Shown here piece after piece: positions 25,965 through 35,365 of a stretch of DNA of 41,949 nt. The number at the start of each line of letters is the position of its first letter. Position 1 is the first letter of the stretch. A program made the position numbers and the translations under genes. Below the pieces are notes generated by a model that did not search any database, had not been told where the DNA came from, and worked only from the letters and a program-made list of their open reading frames with translations. The stretch comes from Alkalihalobacillus sp. YIM B00296 (GTDB lineage: Bacteria > Bacillota > Bacilli > Bacillales > Fictibacillaceae), in assembly GCF_020179385.1 (NCBI RefSeq), contig NZ_JAIBLJ010000032.1, positions 1-41,949 of the forward strand. Reading direction: 5' to 3'.

Positions 25965-26737
25965 GCTTTCACCCCTCGGCGGAAGCCATGCGTAAATTCT
26001 TTATCATAAAGTTTTGAGCGATAATCTTTATCGTGAATATGTTCATCGAGAGCCCAGCCAGCCAAAATCATCGACTGTTTGCGCATTCCATTAACCCGCA
26101 TGTCTTCATCGAGATTTTCCAGTGTTGTGCGTAGAATCTTTTGGTCTGGCCACGTCGCCTTGTACACGACGGCAACAGGCGTATCCTTACTCCAACCCGC
26201 ATCTATAAATTCCTTCACGACTTTTTTTGTTAACGTTGCACTTAAAAATAAAGCAATGGTACAATGATGCTTCGCTAAATCCTTTAATTTCTCACCCTCT
26301 GGAACAGGTGTACGCCCTTCTGCTCTCGTTAAAATAACGGTCTGCGTCAGATCTGGGATTGTTAGCTCAGCACCAAGGACAGCGGCTGAGGCAAACACAG
26401 AACTGACACCTGGAATGACTTCAACACTGACTCCTTCTTTCTTTAACAGCGTGACTTGTTCCATAATAGCTCCGTAAACAGCTGGATCCCCAGTATGAAC
26501 CCGAACAAGCCTCTTTCCTTGTTGAACTCGATCAACCATCGTTTCTACCATTTCTTCTAAATGCATTCCAGCTGTTTTGATTACTTCAGCTTCTGGCTGT
26601 GCTCGTTCAATTAATTCCTCACTAACGAGGGAATCGGCATACATCACGACATCTGCCTCCTCAAGAAGCTTCAAACCTTTTACTGTGATTAAATCAGGAT
26701 CTCCAGGGCCAGCACCTATGATCGTAACCTTCATCAT
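25961..26737 (-). CDS. cbiF: Cobalt-precorrin-4 C11-methyltransferase
   Basis: This 258-residue SAM-dependent methyltransferase acts at C11 of cobalt-precorrin-4. Motifs: VTIIGAGPGDPDLITVKG at the start, YADSLVSEELI, RVHTGDPAVYGAIMEQ, and VIPGVSSVFASAAVLGAELT, all typical of the corrin methyltransferase fold. Two adjacent ATG codons at 26737 and 26734 could start it. It overlaps the end of cbiL by four bases and the start of cbiG by four bases. Confidence 0.95.
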   Translation of the reverse strand: MMKVTIIGAGPGDPDLITVKGLKLLEEADVVMYADSLVSEELIERAQPEAEVIKTAGMHLEEMVETMVDRVQQGKRLVRVHTGDPAVYGAIMEQVTLLKKEGVSVEVIPGVSSVFASAAVLGAELTIPDLTQTVILTRAEGRTPVPEGEKLKDLAKHHCTIALFLSATLTKKVVKEFIDAGWSKDTPVAVVYKATWPDQKILRTTLENLDEDMRVNGMRKQSMILAGWALDEHIHDKDYRSKLYDKEFTHGFRRGVKA

Positions 26738-27435
26738 TTCCTCACCACCATTAAAGTTAAATATTCAAGTTCGACACGATCCAATTCACGAATATCCCAA
26801 ATAACTTCTTCTTCAGACGTCACTTTCGTAACAACAGAAGCCTTCTCTAGTAAATCCAGTTCACCAAGGACATCAAGCATGAGAGCCATCACTTTTGCCA
26901 CTTTGATAAAAATGACACATTCGTTTTCGATAATAACCTTTTTCATTGTTTCATAGTCGTCTCTTGCAGGAACGATTGCAAGATGATCATCACCTTCTGC
27001 AAGCGAAATCCCAAGCCTTGAAGCCGCTCCGTTTATTGAGGAGATCCCTGGTACTGTTTTAATCTCAGCTTCTGGGTGACGTTCTTTCATTAAATTCATC
27101 ATATGGATGAATGTGCTGTATAAAAGCGGATCCCCTTCTGTAACAAAAGCAACATCTTTTCCTTCTTTTAGCTTTTCCCAAACGACCTCTACAGTGTTTA
27201 ACCATTCCCGTTCTAGTATGACCGGATCCTTTGTCATCGGGAAAACAAGTCCTAACATGTCTTTTTCATCTGATTTAAGATAAACGTCAACAATTTGGTG
27301 GGCATAACTCTTACTGCCTTTTCTTTTTTTCGGATAAGCAATAACCGGACAATCTTTCAATTTACGATAAGCTTTTACCGTAATAAGTTCTGGATCTCCT
27401 GGTCCAACCCCTAGACCATACAATGTTCCGACCAT
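26734..27435 (-). CDS. cbiL: Cobalt-factor II / precorrin-2 C20-methyltransferase
   Basis: This 233-residue corrin methyltransferase acts at C20 of cobalt-factor II. It starts MVGTLYGLGVGPGDPELITV and contains VTEGDPLLYSTFIHMMNLMK and TVPGISSINGAASRLGISLAE, which fit the CobI/CbiL branch. The ATG at 27435 lies one base after the cbiET stop, with GGAAGGGGAA before it inside that gene; the open frame upstream of it overlaps cbiET and is unlikely to be used. Confidence 0.95.
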   Translation of the reverse strand: MVGTLYGLGVGPGDPELITVKAYRKLKDCPVIAYPKKRKGSKSYAHQIVDVYLKSDEKDMLGLVFPMTKDPVILEREWLNTVEVVWEKLKEGKDVAFVTEGDPLLYSTFIHMMNLMKERHPEAEIKTVPGISSINGAASRLGISLAEGDDHLAIVPARDDYETMKKVIIENECVIFIKVAKVMALMLDVLGELDLLEKASVVTKVTSEEEVIWDIRELDRVELEYLTLMVVRK

Positions 27436-27436
27436 T

Positions 27437-28645
27437 TTATTCCCCTTCCATGCGTTCTGCTGCAATGATATAGATTGGATTTAACGCATTAAATCTTGTT
27501 AAATTTAAAATCGGCTTACTTCGTGAAATTTGGGCGAGAGTAATCTCTGTATTAAAGCCTCTTGCTTTAAACGCTGCAACAGCTTGTGCTAAGTTTTCAA
27601 TCGTGACAGCATTTAGCACGATTCGCCCCCCTTCCTTTAGCTTAGAACAGCAAACATCGAGAATGTCTTCCATTCCTCCTGCCGTTCCACCGATAAAAAT
27701 GGCATCTGGATCCGGAAATCCATCCAATTGAGTAGGTGCTTTACCTTGTACAACAGTTAAATCAGCACGGAACTTGGCCATGTTTTGATAACAGTTTTTT
27801 AAATCATGTTCGTTTTTTTCAATAGCATAAACTGCACCTTCACGAGCAAGCTTTGCCGCTTCAATTGCAACGGCACCTGTACACGTCCCAATATCCCAGA
27901 CGACGCTATCCTCTTTCAAATGCAAAGCACTTAAGCTTAATATGCGAATTTCCTTTTTCGTAATTAAGCCTTTTTCCGGCTTTCTTTGGTGAAATTCGTC
28001 ATCACTCATCCCAAATGTCCATTCCGGTCCTTCCGAGACCTTTTTTAAAATCACAACGTTTAGTGGGGAGAACTCAACCTGTTCCATGTCCTCAAGCTTA
28101 TACCAGCTGTATCGCTCATCTTCTCCCCCAAGGTTTTCAGCAATAAACGCCCGATATTCATTCATGCCAAACGATCGTAAATAGCTCGCTATTCTTGCGG
28201 GGTTATTCTCTGAATCTGTTAATAAGACAACCTTCGAACGCCCGTCAATTCGCTGGGCTAGCCCTTGAATACTTCGACCGTGAACACTTGTAAAATAAGC
28301 ATCTTGCCAGCGCTCTTTCATTCTCGCAAATGCAAGTTGGATCGAGCTTAAGTACGGGTAAATTTCTAAATTTACTTTTTTTGATAAGTAGCTTCCAATC
28401 CCATAAAATAATGGATCTCCAGAGGCAAGAACAACTACTCGCTTCGTTTCCTGGTTTAAACGATCGATAAGCGATTGAAGTCCACCCTTGATAACAATTC
28501 TTTCCCCTTGATAATCTGGAAAGAAAGACAGTTGTCGTTCCCCACCTATCAATACTTCACTTTCGTTAATCCATTGTTCATAGATTGGGAGGAGACTCTG
28601 TTTTCCGTCATCACCAATTCCGATCATTTTAATTTTTTGTATCAT
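27437..28645 (-). CDS. cbiET: Fused CbiE-CbiT methyltransferase and decarboxylase
   Basis: This 402-residue fusion has an N-terminal CbiE corrin methyltransferase (about 1-200; [12 protein letters not shown] and [15 protein letters not shown]) and a C-terminal CbiT domain (about 215-402; [20 protein letters not shown] as SAM site and [16 protein letters not shown]). Together they methylate C5 and C15 and remove the C12 acetate carboxyl. The fusion is the form named cbiET in Bacillus operons. It overlaps the end of cbiD by 17 bases; the first ATG (28645) has AAGGG just before it. Confidence 0.95.
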   Translation of the reverse strand: MIQKIKMIGIGDDGKQSLLPIYEQWINESEVLIGGERQLSFFPDYQGERIVIKGGLQSLIDRLNQETKRVVVLASGDPLFYGIGSYLSKKVNLEIYPYLSSIQLAFARMKERWQDAYFTSVHGRSIQGLAQRIDGRSKVVLLTDSENNPARIASYLRSFGMNEYRAFIAENLGGEDERYSWYKLEDMEQVEFSPLNVVILKKVSEGPEWTFGMSDDEFHQRKPEKGLITKKEIRILSLSALHLKEDSVVWDIGTCTGAVAIEAAKLAREGAVYAIEKNEHDLKNCYQNMAKFRADLTVVQGKAPTQLDGFPDPDAIFIGGTAGGMEDILDVCCSKLKEGGRIVLNAVTIENLAQAVAAFKARGFNTEITLAQISRSKPILNLTRFNALNPIYIIAAERMEGE

Positions 28646-29738
28646 CCCTTACCGCCTTTCCCAAAAACGTTCCTTTCATTGTGTACAAGCTTGTTTCAAT
28701 CGTGAGTCCTCCTCCGATTTCCTTTAAAGCTGATAGACAGCAGCAATCACAGAGATTTACAAAGAATTGTGAAAAATCGTTTTCGAGCATGAGGTCACCG
28801 ACCTGAGAAGCCGTATTCGCATTCCGCACTTCCTCTAAAAGCGCTTTCCCAACTCCGACCCTACCTGCAACATCTTCCAAAAAGTTAAAATCAACAGGTG
28901 CACTTTTGGAGTGAACCATCATCACTCCCTGAGCTACCTTTGAAAACTTCCCCATCATTCCGACTAACGACACCTTTTTGATCCCTTGACGCTTACACTG
29001 TTTTAACGTAAAGCCTACAAAATCACCCATTTCAATAAAAGCGTCTTCAGGAAGATATGGATATTGCTGTATCCCATACTTTTCACTCCGACCGCCGGTT
29101 GTAATAACAACATGATTACATCCACTTGCATTGGCGACGCTAATCGCCTGAACGATGCTCGCCATATAGGCTGAACTCGAAAATGGTACAACGGTTCCAC
29201 GGGTGCCTAAAATCGATATACCACCGATAATACCTAGACGGCCATTTAATGTTTTCTTTGCCATTTCTTCTCCGTCAGGTACAGAAATCACAATTTTAAT
29301 TCCTTTTGTAATTTCATATTGTTGAAGAATCTCTTCTGCCGTTTCATGAATCATCTTTCTTGGTACAGGGTTAATCGCTGCCTCACCGACAGGGACAGGA
29401 AGACCTTTCTTCGTCACGCGACCAACTCCAACGCCACCGTCTAACGAAATCCCAGGAGTGTCACACCAAGTTACCGTTGATTGGATTAGTGCACCATGGG
29501 TGGCGTCAGGGTCGTCTCCGGCGTCTTTAATCGTTCCAGCTTGAGCCGTATCCCCGTTTACTATACATCCTTCTATACTAAACGTGACAAATTTCCCAAC
29601 TGGCAGGTATATCGTAGCCTCCCTTTGCTGTTCCCCAGTAATTAATGCTGTTAACGCTGCTTTCATTGTTGCCGTTGCACAAGCACCGGTCGTGTAGCCT
29701 TGCTTCAAACTTTTCTTATCCTTTGGTTCCGATTTCAT
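28629..29738 (-). CDS. cbiD: Cobalt-precorrin-5B C1-methyltransferase
   Basis: This 369-residue enzyme methylates C1 during ring contraction processing in the anaerobic pathway; it is unrelated to the other corrin methyltransferases. The opening [19 protein letters not shown] is the CbiD signature. Other typical parts are [12 protein letters not shown], the glycine-rich [19 protein letters not shown], and [12 protein letters not shown]. It starts 3 bases after cbiC and runs into cbiET. Confidence 0.96.
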   Translation of the reverse strand: MKSEPKDKKSLKQGYTTGACATATMKAALTALITGEQQREATIYLPVGKFVTFSIEGCIVNGDTAQAGTIKDAGDDPDATHGALIQSTVTWCDTPGISLDGGVGVGRVTKKGLPVPVGEAAINPVPRKMIHETAEEILQQYEITKGIKIVISVPDGEEMAKKTLNGRLGIIGGISILGTRGTVVPFSSSAYMASIVQAISVANASGCNHVVITTGGRSEKYGIQQYPYLPEDAFIEMGDFVGFTLKQCKRQGIKKVSLVGMMGKFSKVAQGVMMVHSKSAPVDFNFLEDVAGRVGVGKALLEEVRNANTASQVGDLMLENDFSQFFVNLCDCCCLSALKEIGGGLTIETSLYTMKGTFLGKAVRDDTKN

Positions 29739-29741
29739 TAT

Positions 29742-30389
29742 TTATACCTTTTCTGCAAGGATTGAAATAGCATTTAATGCTGCTACCGTTACGGTACTTC
29801 CGCCTTTTCTGCCGACATTTGTAATAAACGGTATATCCAACTTTGCTAATTCTTCCTTTGATTCTGCTGCTGAAACGAAGCCAACAGGAAGGCCGATAAT
29901 CAGACCAGGTTTTGCTTCTCCCGCCTTCACAAGACGGATTAACTCAAGTAAAGCCGTTGGTGCGTTTCCGATTGCAAAAATGCCTCCATCTGCTTCCTTG
30001 ATTGCCTTTCTCATGGATATAATGGCTCGTGTTGTATCTAGGCGTTTGGCCTCTTCCATGACATCTGGATCAGATATGTAGACACTCACCTCACCTCCAA
30101 ATTTTTCAAGCCGAGGTTTACTAATCCCGACCTGCACCATTTGAACATCAGCGACAACCCTTTTCCCGCTTCGAACGGCTTGAATTCCTGCCTGTATCGC
30201 GTGAGGATGAAAAACAAGACTACGCCCAAGCTCAAAATCAGCAGAAGCATGGATAACCCGTTGAACAACAGGGTATTGCTCCTCAGTAAATTGGTGCCTA
30301 CCAATTTCCTCATCAATCATTTCAAAACTTCTTCCTTCAATTTTTTGAGGCTGTACTGTAAAAGGTTTAAATTCGGTATTAAAATTCAT
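29742..30389 (-). CDS. cbiC: Cobalt-precorrin-8 methylmutase
   Basis: This 215-residue mutase moves the C11 methyl to C12, forming cobyrinic acid. The family features are RVIHASADFELGRSLVFHP with the catalytic His, ADVQMVQVGISK, and the glycine-rich GGIFAIGNAPTALLEL. Its end, NVGRKGGSTVTVAALNAI, is also typical. It lies 31 bases after cbiJ and 3 bases before cbiD. Confidence 0.96.
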   Translation of the reverse strand: MNFNTEFKPFTVQPQKIEGRSFEMIDEEIGRHQFTEEQYPVVQRVIHASADFELGRSLVFHPHAIQAGIQAVRSGKRVVADVQMVQVGISKPRLEKFGGEVSVYISDPDVMEEAKRLDTTRAIISMRKAIKEADGGIFAIGNAPTALLELIRLVKAGEAKPGLIIGLPVGFVSAAESKEELAKLDIPFITNVGRKGGSTVTVAALNAISILAEKV

Positions 30390-30420
30390 AAGCTTTCTCC
30401 TCCCATTTAATTTAATTTTT

Positions 30421-31194
30421 TTAACGGTTTTCGAATGTAATTGTTTTTAGGTGAAAAAGGACATCGGAAAAATTTGAGTAGACCGTTCCATAATTCACTT
30501 TTGGTCGTTTAATCATGATTGTTTCGATTCCGACTTCCATTGCCCCTTCCAGTTTTTCATCGACTGAACCGGCTTTTCCGCTTTCTTTCGTAACCATTAA
30601 CGTGACACCATATTGCTTATATAACGCTTTGTTAAATTCTTTTGTAAATGGCCCTTGGATCGCAACAATATTTTTTTGCGGAAAGCCAAGCTGTTCACAT
30701 TTTTCCATGTTATCCTTTCGTGGAAGCATCCGAGCAATAACACGGGTATCCGTTAAATGAAGGAGCTTTGCTGCAAAGATTTGCAACGTTTTACTCCCTG
30801 TTGTCAGCATGATGACTCCTTTTTTTTCAGCAGCAATCTCTGCGGCTTCCTCATAGCTCGTTACCATCGTCAAGTTTTCCTGTGAAAATCTCTGAGATTC
30901 ACGTTCATAACGGATATACGGTACGTTTGCTTGATTTGCCCCTTGAATAGCATTCTTACTCGCTTCCTCAGCAAAAGGATGACTTGCATCTATGACAGCT
31001 TGGACTCCATATTGACCGATGAAGCTAGCAAACTCTTCACTCGTTAAACGACCAACATGGACTTCTAATCCATGCTTCCTCATCTCTATTGCAGCGTTCT
31101 CAGTAACGACCGTTGTTAAAATGTCAAACCCAGCTTGTTTGATTTCAAGTGCCAGCGCTCTTGCGTCGCTTGTCCCTGCTAAAAATAAAATCAT
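30421..31194 (-). CDS. cbiJ: Precorrin-6A / cobalt-precorrin-6A reductase
   Basis: This 257-residue NAD(P)H-dependent reductase begins MILFLAGTSDARALALEI, the CobK/CbiJ signature for cofactor binding. It also has VIDASHPFAEEASKNAI and MLTTGSKTLQIF, both common in the family. The ATG at 31194 overlaps the cbiX stop (ATGA) and has GAGGT upstream; the longer open frame to 31275 lies inside cbiX and is not used. Confidence 0.94.
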   Translation of the reverse strand: MILFLAGTSDARALALEIKQAGFDILTTVVTENAAIEMRKHGLEVHVGRLTSEEFASFIGQYGVQAVIDASHPFAEEASKNAIQGANQANVPYIRYERESQRFSQENLTMVTSYEEAAEIAAEKKGVIMLTTGSKTLQIFAAKLLHLTDTRVIARMLPRKDNMEKCEQLGFPQKNIVAIQGPFTKEFNKALYKQYGVTLMVTKESGKAGSVDEKLEGAMEVGIETIMIKRPKVNYGTVYSNFSDVLFHLKTITFENR

Positions 31195-32066
31195 GCTTTC
31201 TGTACCTCGTTTTCGTGTGTATGGTCGTGATGGTGATGATCGATATGCTCCATTGCATCTAACCGGTATTGACACGTATCACAATTCATTTTCACTTCCC
31301 CTTGAAGTGCTTCATCAATACGATCTTTTATAATCGTTTGCAGCCTAGAGTGAAAACCAAAGTATTCAGCTAGCTTAAAATCATATTCTGGGTACTCGAG
31401 CCGGAATTCATCGATCATTTTTTCGAGGCGTTTAATTAAGATCCCCGTAAATAAAAAGTACGGTAAGATAACGACTCTTTTTGCACCAAGTTTTATACAA
31501 CGCTCAACACCTTCTCGAACGAGAGGGTCCGTCACACCCATAAACGCAGGTTCAACAATTTTGTAGTTTAATCTCTCCCATAGTAAACGGGTGATTTTAT
31601 ATAGATCACTGTTCGCGTCTGGGTCACTACCACCTCTTCCTAATATAATTACGGCCGTATTGGAATTGGGTTCATCTATGTTCTCCCAAGTATCCTCCAA
31701 GCGGCTTTTACAAATTTCCATGGTTTCTTCATGGATTCCAATTGGCCTGCCATATGTAAACTTCACTTGAGGATATTTTTCTTTCGCATCATCAATGGCT
31801 GCCGGAATGTGAATCTTTGAATGTCCAGCTTGCAAAAGCATAATTGGAATAACCATGATGTGATTAGCATCCTTTTCGACACACGTATCAATCCCTTCAT
31901 TCACATTCGGAGACTCAAATTCTAGGAAACACGTTTCCACTAACAGAGATGAATCGAGTTGTGGTTTCAATTGATCAACAAATTGTCTGATCTGCTCATT
32001 TCCTTCTGGATCACGGCTTCCATGTCCTACCAATAAAACTGCTCTCAAATTATTCTCCTCCTTCAA
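31191..32066 (-). CDS. cbiX: Sirohydrochlorin cobaltochelatase, long form
   Basis: This 291-residue chelatase inserts Co2+ into sirohydrochlorin. Two CbiX/SirB-type halves are visible: VLLVGHGSRDPEGNEQIRQF with PIMLLQAGHSKIHIP, and IILGRGGSDPDANSDLY with VILPYFLFTGILIKR. The last 45 residues differ: a CxxC pair in MNCDTCQYR, then a histidine-rich tail, HIDHHHHDHTHENE. B. megaterium CbiX has a comparable Fe-S and His-rich tail, as I recall. The tail may hold cobalt. It sits 20 bases after cbiH60 and overlaps cbiJ. Confidence 0.94.
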   Translation of the reverse strand: MKEENNLRAVLLVGHGSRDPEGNEQIRQFVDQLKPQLDSSLLVETCFLEFESPNVNEGIDTCVEKDANHIMVIPIMLLQAGHSKIHIPAAIDDAKEKYPQVKFTYGRPIGIHEETMEICKSRLEDTWENIDEPNSNTAVIILGRGGSDPDANSDLYKITRLLWERLNYKIVEPAFMGVTDPLVREGVERCIKLGAKRVVILPYFLFTGILIKRLEKMIDEFRLEYPEYDFKLAEYFGFHSRLQTIIKDRIDEALQGEVKMNCDTCQYRLDAMEHIDHHHHDHTHENEVQKA

Positions 32067-32086
32067 TTTTCACGCTCCATTTACTT

Positions 32087-33745
32087 TTAATCACCGCACG
32101 GAGCAGGCTCTACTTCGATTTTCGGGACGACATCTCTATACCGAAAACCTTGTATCTCTTGTACACGTTTGAAAAATTTGTAAAACCTTTCATTTGGATG
32201 ACCCTTGTCCTTGTACTCATTAATAATGTCTTCAACAATCCCAACGATTTTATCCGGCTCAATCCCTTCTGCAACAGGTTGCCCAGGGTGTGCGGTCCTG
32301 CCTACCGTTTTTGCCCCTAAAAATAAATCGAATTTTCCTTTTCGAAAGACAATACCAATGTCCTCATTTACTGCACCAAAGCATGCCATTCCACAGCCAT
32401 TAAAACCAAGGTTCAACTCTTTTGGAAGCTCCATTCCACCAAGTTTCCTCTGAATTTCTTCAGCATGCGGGATGGAATCCTTTTTCTCACCGTCGCAAAA
32501 GTCACATGCCTTCAGTTTGAACACATCACCGACAGGGGATAACATAAATCCTACCTCTGCTAACTTTTCGGTAATCTCATCAGGCTTCGTTGTCGGGACT
32601 TGCAAATAAATGTAATGATCAGTGGTGTATTCCATTGTTCCTTTTTCGCCGACAACTTCAGCGAGAACCATCATTTGTTTCGGTGTAAACTTTTTATTTG
32701 CCACCCCGGGGCTGACAGCTAACTCAAAGATGGACTCAACCGGATTGTTGACTGGAGCGACCGTTTTGTAATCCGTTTCAATCCCTTTTTGTGCATCAAC
32801 TCTTTGGAGTGCTTCCATCGCAAGATCTACAGGCGACTCCTGTTCTTTCCTTGTTTGTACGCCCTTATCTTGATGAGAATCCATTTCTTTTTCCTTCTGA
32901 ATGGTCTCTGTTTTCCCTTGATGGATTGCCCATGGCTCGTTCTCGTGTCGTAGTCGTTCGTGCGGCTTTAACCTTTGCTCTGCTGTATTCAGCGTATACT
33001 TTCGCTGATATCCTCTTGGTGTAATCAGTTTGTTGTCATAGAGAAATGTTGATGAGTTTCCAATTATGACGGTCGTTAACATCCCGATATCATAATCAAG
33101 CATATCCCTTACATTCGTAATAACGATATGCTGCCTATCACGATAAGCACTTTTAACTAGTCCGACAGGTGTTTCAGGAGAACGGTATTGTATTATAATC
33201 CGTTGCGCTTCTGCAATCTGTCTCGTTCTACGCCCACTTTTCGGATTGTACAAGGCAATGACGAAATCAGCCTGGGCTGCAGCATCAATACGTCTTTCAA
33301 TGAGTTCCCAAGGGGTTAAGTGATCGCTTAAACTTATCGAACAAGCATCGTGCATGACAGGAGCTCCTAACAGTGACGCGCAAGAATTAATTGCCGAAAT
33401 CCCGGGGATCACTTCCACTCCTACACCGGTTTCTTCCGTCCATCCTTTTTCAACAAGCACTTCATAAATGAGACCTGCCATTCCGTATACCCCTGCGTCA
33501 CCGCTTGAAATAACGGCAACTTTTTTCCCTTCTTCAGCAAGCTGGACAGCTGCTTGCGCGCGGCTGACCTCTTCCGACATCCCTGTACTAATAATCTCCT
33601 GGTTCTTGAGCAAGTCTTGAATGAGTTCAACATATGTTTTATAACCAATCACACAATCGCTTTCTTCAATCGCTTCTTGAGCCCTTTTCGTAATATGTTC
33701 AAAGCTCCCTGGCCCAAAACCAATAACAAGTAGTTTTCCTTTCAT
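32087..33745 (-). CDS. cbiH60: CbiH60: C17-methyltransferase fused to a nitrite-reductase-like domain
   Basis: This 552-residue protein performs the C17 methylation that drives ring contraction. The N-terminal half (about 1-240) is a CobJ/CbiH methyltransferase: KLLVIGFGPGSFEHITKRA, ISSGDAGVYGMAGLIYEV, VIPGISAINSCASLLGAP. A charged linker (about 265-320) joins a C-terminal half resembling nitrite/sulfite reductase ferredoxin-like modules, with cysteines in CDFC and GFNGCGMACFGA that suit a 4Fe-4S cluster. This is the CbiH60 form of Bacillus. The ATG at 33745 follows AAGGAGG with 7 bases between; the longer frame to 33775 is rejected. Confidence 0.95.
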   Translation of the reverse strand: MKGKLLVIGFGPGSFEHITKRAQEAIEESDCVIGYKTYVELIQDLLKNQEIISTGMSEEVSRAQAAVQLAEEGKKVAVISSGDAGVYGMAGLIYEVLVEKGWTEETGVGVEVIPGISAINSCASLLGAPVMHDACSISLSDHLTPWELIERRIDAAAQADFVIALYNPKSGRRTRQIAEAQRIIIQYRSPETPVGLVKSAYRDRQHIVITNVRDMLDYDIGMLTTVIIGNSSTFLYDNKLITPRGYQRKYTLNTAEQRLKPHERLRHENEPWAIHQGKTETIQKEKEMDSHQDKGVQTRKEQESPVDLAMEALQRVDAQKGIETDYKTVAPVNNPVESIFELAVSPGVANKKFTPKQMMVLAEVVGEKGTMEYTTDHYIYLQVPTTKPDEITEKLAEVGFMLSPVGDVFKLKACDFCDGEKKDSIPHAEEIQRKLGGMELPKELNLGFNGCGMACFGAVNEDIGIVFRKGKFDLFLGAKTVGRTAHPGQPVAEGIEPDKIVGIVEDIINEYKDKGHPNERFYKFFKRVQEIQGFRYRDVVPKIEVEPAPCGD

Positions 33746-33758
33746 TTGAAATGCCTCC

Positions 33759-34454
33759 TTAAAGTATTTCAACAAGCATCCAGACTCCTAGTCCCACACT
33801 ATAGATTCCTGTTATTGAACCAAGGACGACATATAGAGTCTGTTTGAAACTTGCTTTCATAAATCCCCATGAAAGTAGAAAAGTTATAAAAACAGTTGAA
33901 ATAAGTAAACCAATCACAAATAGAATAAGCTGTATAGTAGCTGCCGTCATATTATCGAGACCAACAGCATTTGTGATAATCGCTATCTGTGTTGGACTTT
34001 CCACACCTATGCCATGAACAATTCCTACAATAAAGGCACCGATTATTCCAAACCCAATCGGTGAAACGTTTATTCCATCTTTTTCGACTTTATTTGTTAG
34101 CTTTAATACCAGGTCAGCAACAATTTTCAATCGACTCTTAAATTCGAATTCTTTTTTCCTTTGAAAAATAGAATATAAAATGATACCTCCTAAAATGAGA
34201 AGAGTGAAACTGACAAATAATTCCAGGAAGCTTTGTGCACCTTGTGGTAATCTTACCCCGGCAAAAATGGTTAACAATCCAATAATAAGGACAATCAAAC
34301 CATGACCGAATGCATACATCACCCCTAGGGACACCTGCCTTCTTTTTTGGTTTTCCGTACCAACCATATCGGCGATGGCTGCAACGTGATCCCCATCCAT
34401 TCCATGTCTCATTCCGATAAGTATTGCTAAAAATGCAAATGTAAGTAATTCCAC
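33759..34454 (-). CDS. NiCoT-related cobalt/nickel permease
   Basis: This 231-residue membrane protein has about six helices and opens with LIGMRHGMDGDHVAAIADM. That resembles the metal-binding signature of nickel/cobalt permeases (RHAxDADHI), with Gly in place of one Ala. A second motif, GIVHGIGVESPTQIAI, is also typical of this superfamily. It starts at GTG 34454, six bases after cbiW, and lies 13 bases before cbiH60, so it is embedded in the B12 operon and under its riboswitch. Cobalt import for CbiX is the natural reading; nickel is an alternative. It is an addition to the B. megaterium gene order as I recall it. Confidence 0.85.
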   Translation of the reverse strand: MELLTFAFLAILIGMRHGMDGDHVAAIADMVGTENQKRRQVSLGVMYAFGHGLIVLIIGLLTIFAGVRLPQGAQSFLELFVSFTLLILGGIILYSIFQRKKEFEFKSRLKIVADLVLKLTNKVEKDGINVSPIGFGIIGAFIVGIVHGIGVESPTQIAIITNAVGLDNMTAATIQLILFVIGLLISTVFITFLLSWGFMKASFKQTLYVVLGSITGIYSVGLGVWMLVEIL

Positions 34455-34460
34455 CTCTTA

Positions 34461-34841
34461 TTAATTCCTTTCCTTAATCTTTGAAATTCCTTCAGGTGAT
34501 TCTATGTTAGTTACTTTCACAAATCCTTCACTACTATACTTGTATATCATTGCGTCTAGTAAATCATGTTGGTTTACGAGATGACTTTTCACAATACATC
34601 GCCCTATTTCCGGTGTAATCGATCTATACCAGGTTCCTTCAGGGTATACAATCACAACACAAGCATCTTTGCACCTCCCGTTACACCGAGTGCGCGTTGT
34701 ATGAATGTGCGAATCTAACTCGTGTTTGTTTATTTCATCACGAATTGCCAGTGTGACCTCTTCTCCCCCTTTTCGCATGCAGCTTGACCCATTACATATT
34801 AGAATGTGTTTCTGAGTTCCTACTAGATTCCAAGTTGTCAA
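34461..34841 (-). CDS. cbiW: CbiW, thioredoxin-like [2Fe-2S] ferredoxin
   Basis: This 126-residue protein has the thioredoxin-like ferredoxin cysteine pattern: HILICNGSSCMRKGGEE, then RCNGRCKDACVVIVYPEGTW. It is the first gene of the cobalamin operon, as in B. megaterium. It probably supplies electrons to a pathway step, perhaps with CbiH60 or CbiX. The likely start is the TTG at 34841, six bases after AGGTGG; a GTG nine bases earlier (34850) lies inside that site. The riboswitch and its terminator are upstream. Confidence 0.85.
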   Translation of the reverse strand: MTTWNLVGTQKHILICNGSSCMRKGGEEVTLAIRDEINKHELDSHIHTTRTRCNGRCKDACVVIVYPEGTWYRSITPEIGRCIVKSHLVNQHDLLDAMIYKYSSEGFVKVTNIESPEGISKIKERN

Positions 34842-34900
34842 AATAACCACCTATCTTTCTTTTTATTCCCCTAGATATAACAGCAGGTAGACCGTTAATA

Positions 34901-34932
34901 CAAAAACACACCCCTATCTATTGATAGAGGTG
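34901..34932 (-). terminator. Terminator of the proximal cobalamin riboswitch
   Basis: On the minus strand CACCTCTATC and GATAGGGGTG pair around AATA, with TGTTTTTG following. It lies between the riboswitch and cbiW, where ligand binding would favour early termination of the operon. Confidence 0.85.
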
Positions 34933-35011
34933 CAGAAAAAATGCCAAGCGTAATTATAAAGCATTTTTAATCCAGCACTTCTACCTATGACCCGTAGGTA
35001 TTGATGGCGAT

Positions 35012-35177
35012 AAACAAAGGCAGGTCTCCTGACTCAGGTTCAATATTTCATTGCGTCTTCCCGATAAAGATCAGTGACTTATTGCAATGAAATTCCCCAT
35101 TACAGTGGCGGGACCGTGACGGATTTTCACCGTGCTTCCCTATTAAGCGTACTCCAATGTGGTACGCACCTTTGCTT
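35012..35177 (-). ncRNA. Cobalamin riboswitch, proximal, controlling the cbi operon
   Basis: The minus strand contains the conserved parts in order: a P1 arm AAGCAAAGG pairing with CCTTTGTTT, GGGAAGCACGGTGAAAATCC, CGGTCCCGCCACTGT, and the B12 box AGTCAGGAGACCTGCC. Its 3' end is 80 bases from the terminator at 34901-34932. It should switch off cbiW and the whole operon when adenosylcobalamin is abundant. Confidence 0.95.
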
Positions 35178-35235
35178 ATTAAGCTTTTGTTATTACTTTT
35201 TGAAGCTTGTCTCAAATTTAATTTTTTTAATACTA

Positions 35236-35271
35236 AACAAAAAACCTTAACTTTTAGAGAGTTAAGGTTTT
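35236..35271 (-). terminator. Terminator between the two cobalamin riboswitches
   Basis: Arms AAAACCTTAACT and AGTTAAGGTTTT form a perfect 12-base stem, with TTTTTTG next on the minus strand. It lies 95 bases downstream of the distal riboswitch and 36 bases after a 7-codon frame. It may be the distal switch's own platform or the end of a lost gene. Confidence 0.85.
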
Positions 35272-35306
35272 AGAGGCATGTCCATTTATAGAGGTTAAGA
35301 AAGAAA

Positions 35307-35330
35307 CTATCCCTCAAAAAAAGTGGTCAT
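35307..35330 (-). pseudogene. Seven-codon frame after the distal riboswitch; probable scar
   Basis: An ATG with a good ribosome binding site (GGAGGGAAGG) upstream opens the frame MTTFFEG and then stops. A perfect terminator follows. The start and the terminator look like the two ends of a B12-regulated gene whose body was deleted; which gene is unknown. A genuine short leader peptide is the alternative. Confidence 0.4.
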
Positions 35331-35365
35331 TCCTATCCTTCCCTCCGAAGAATGGATCATCGAAA

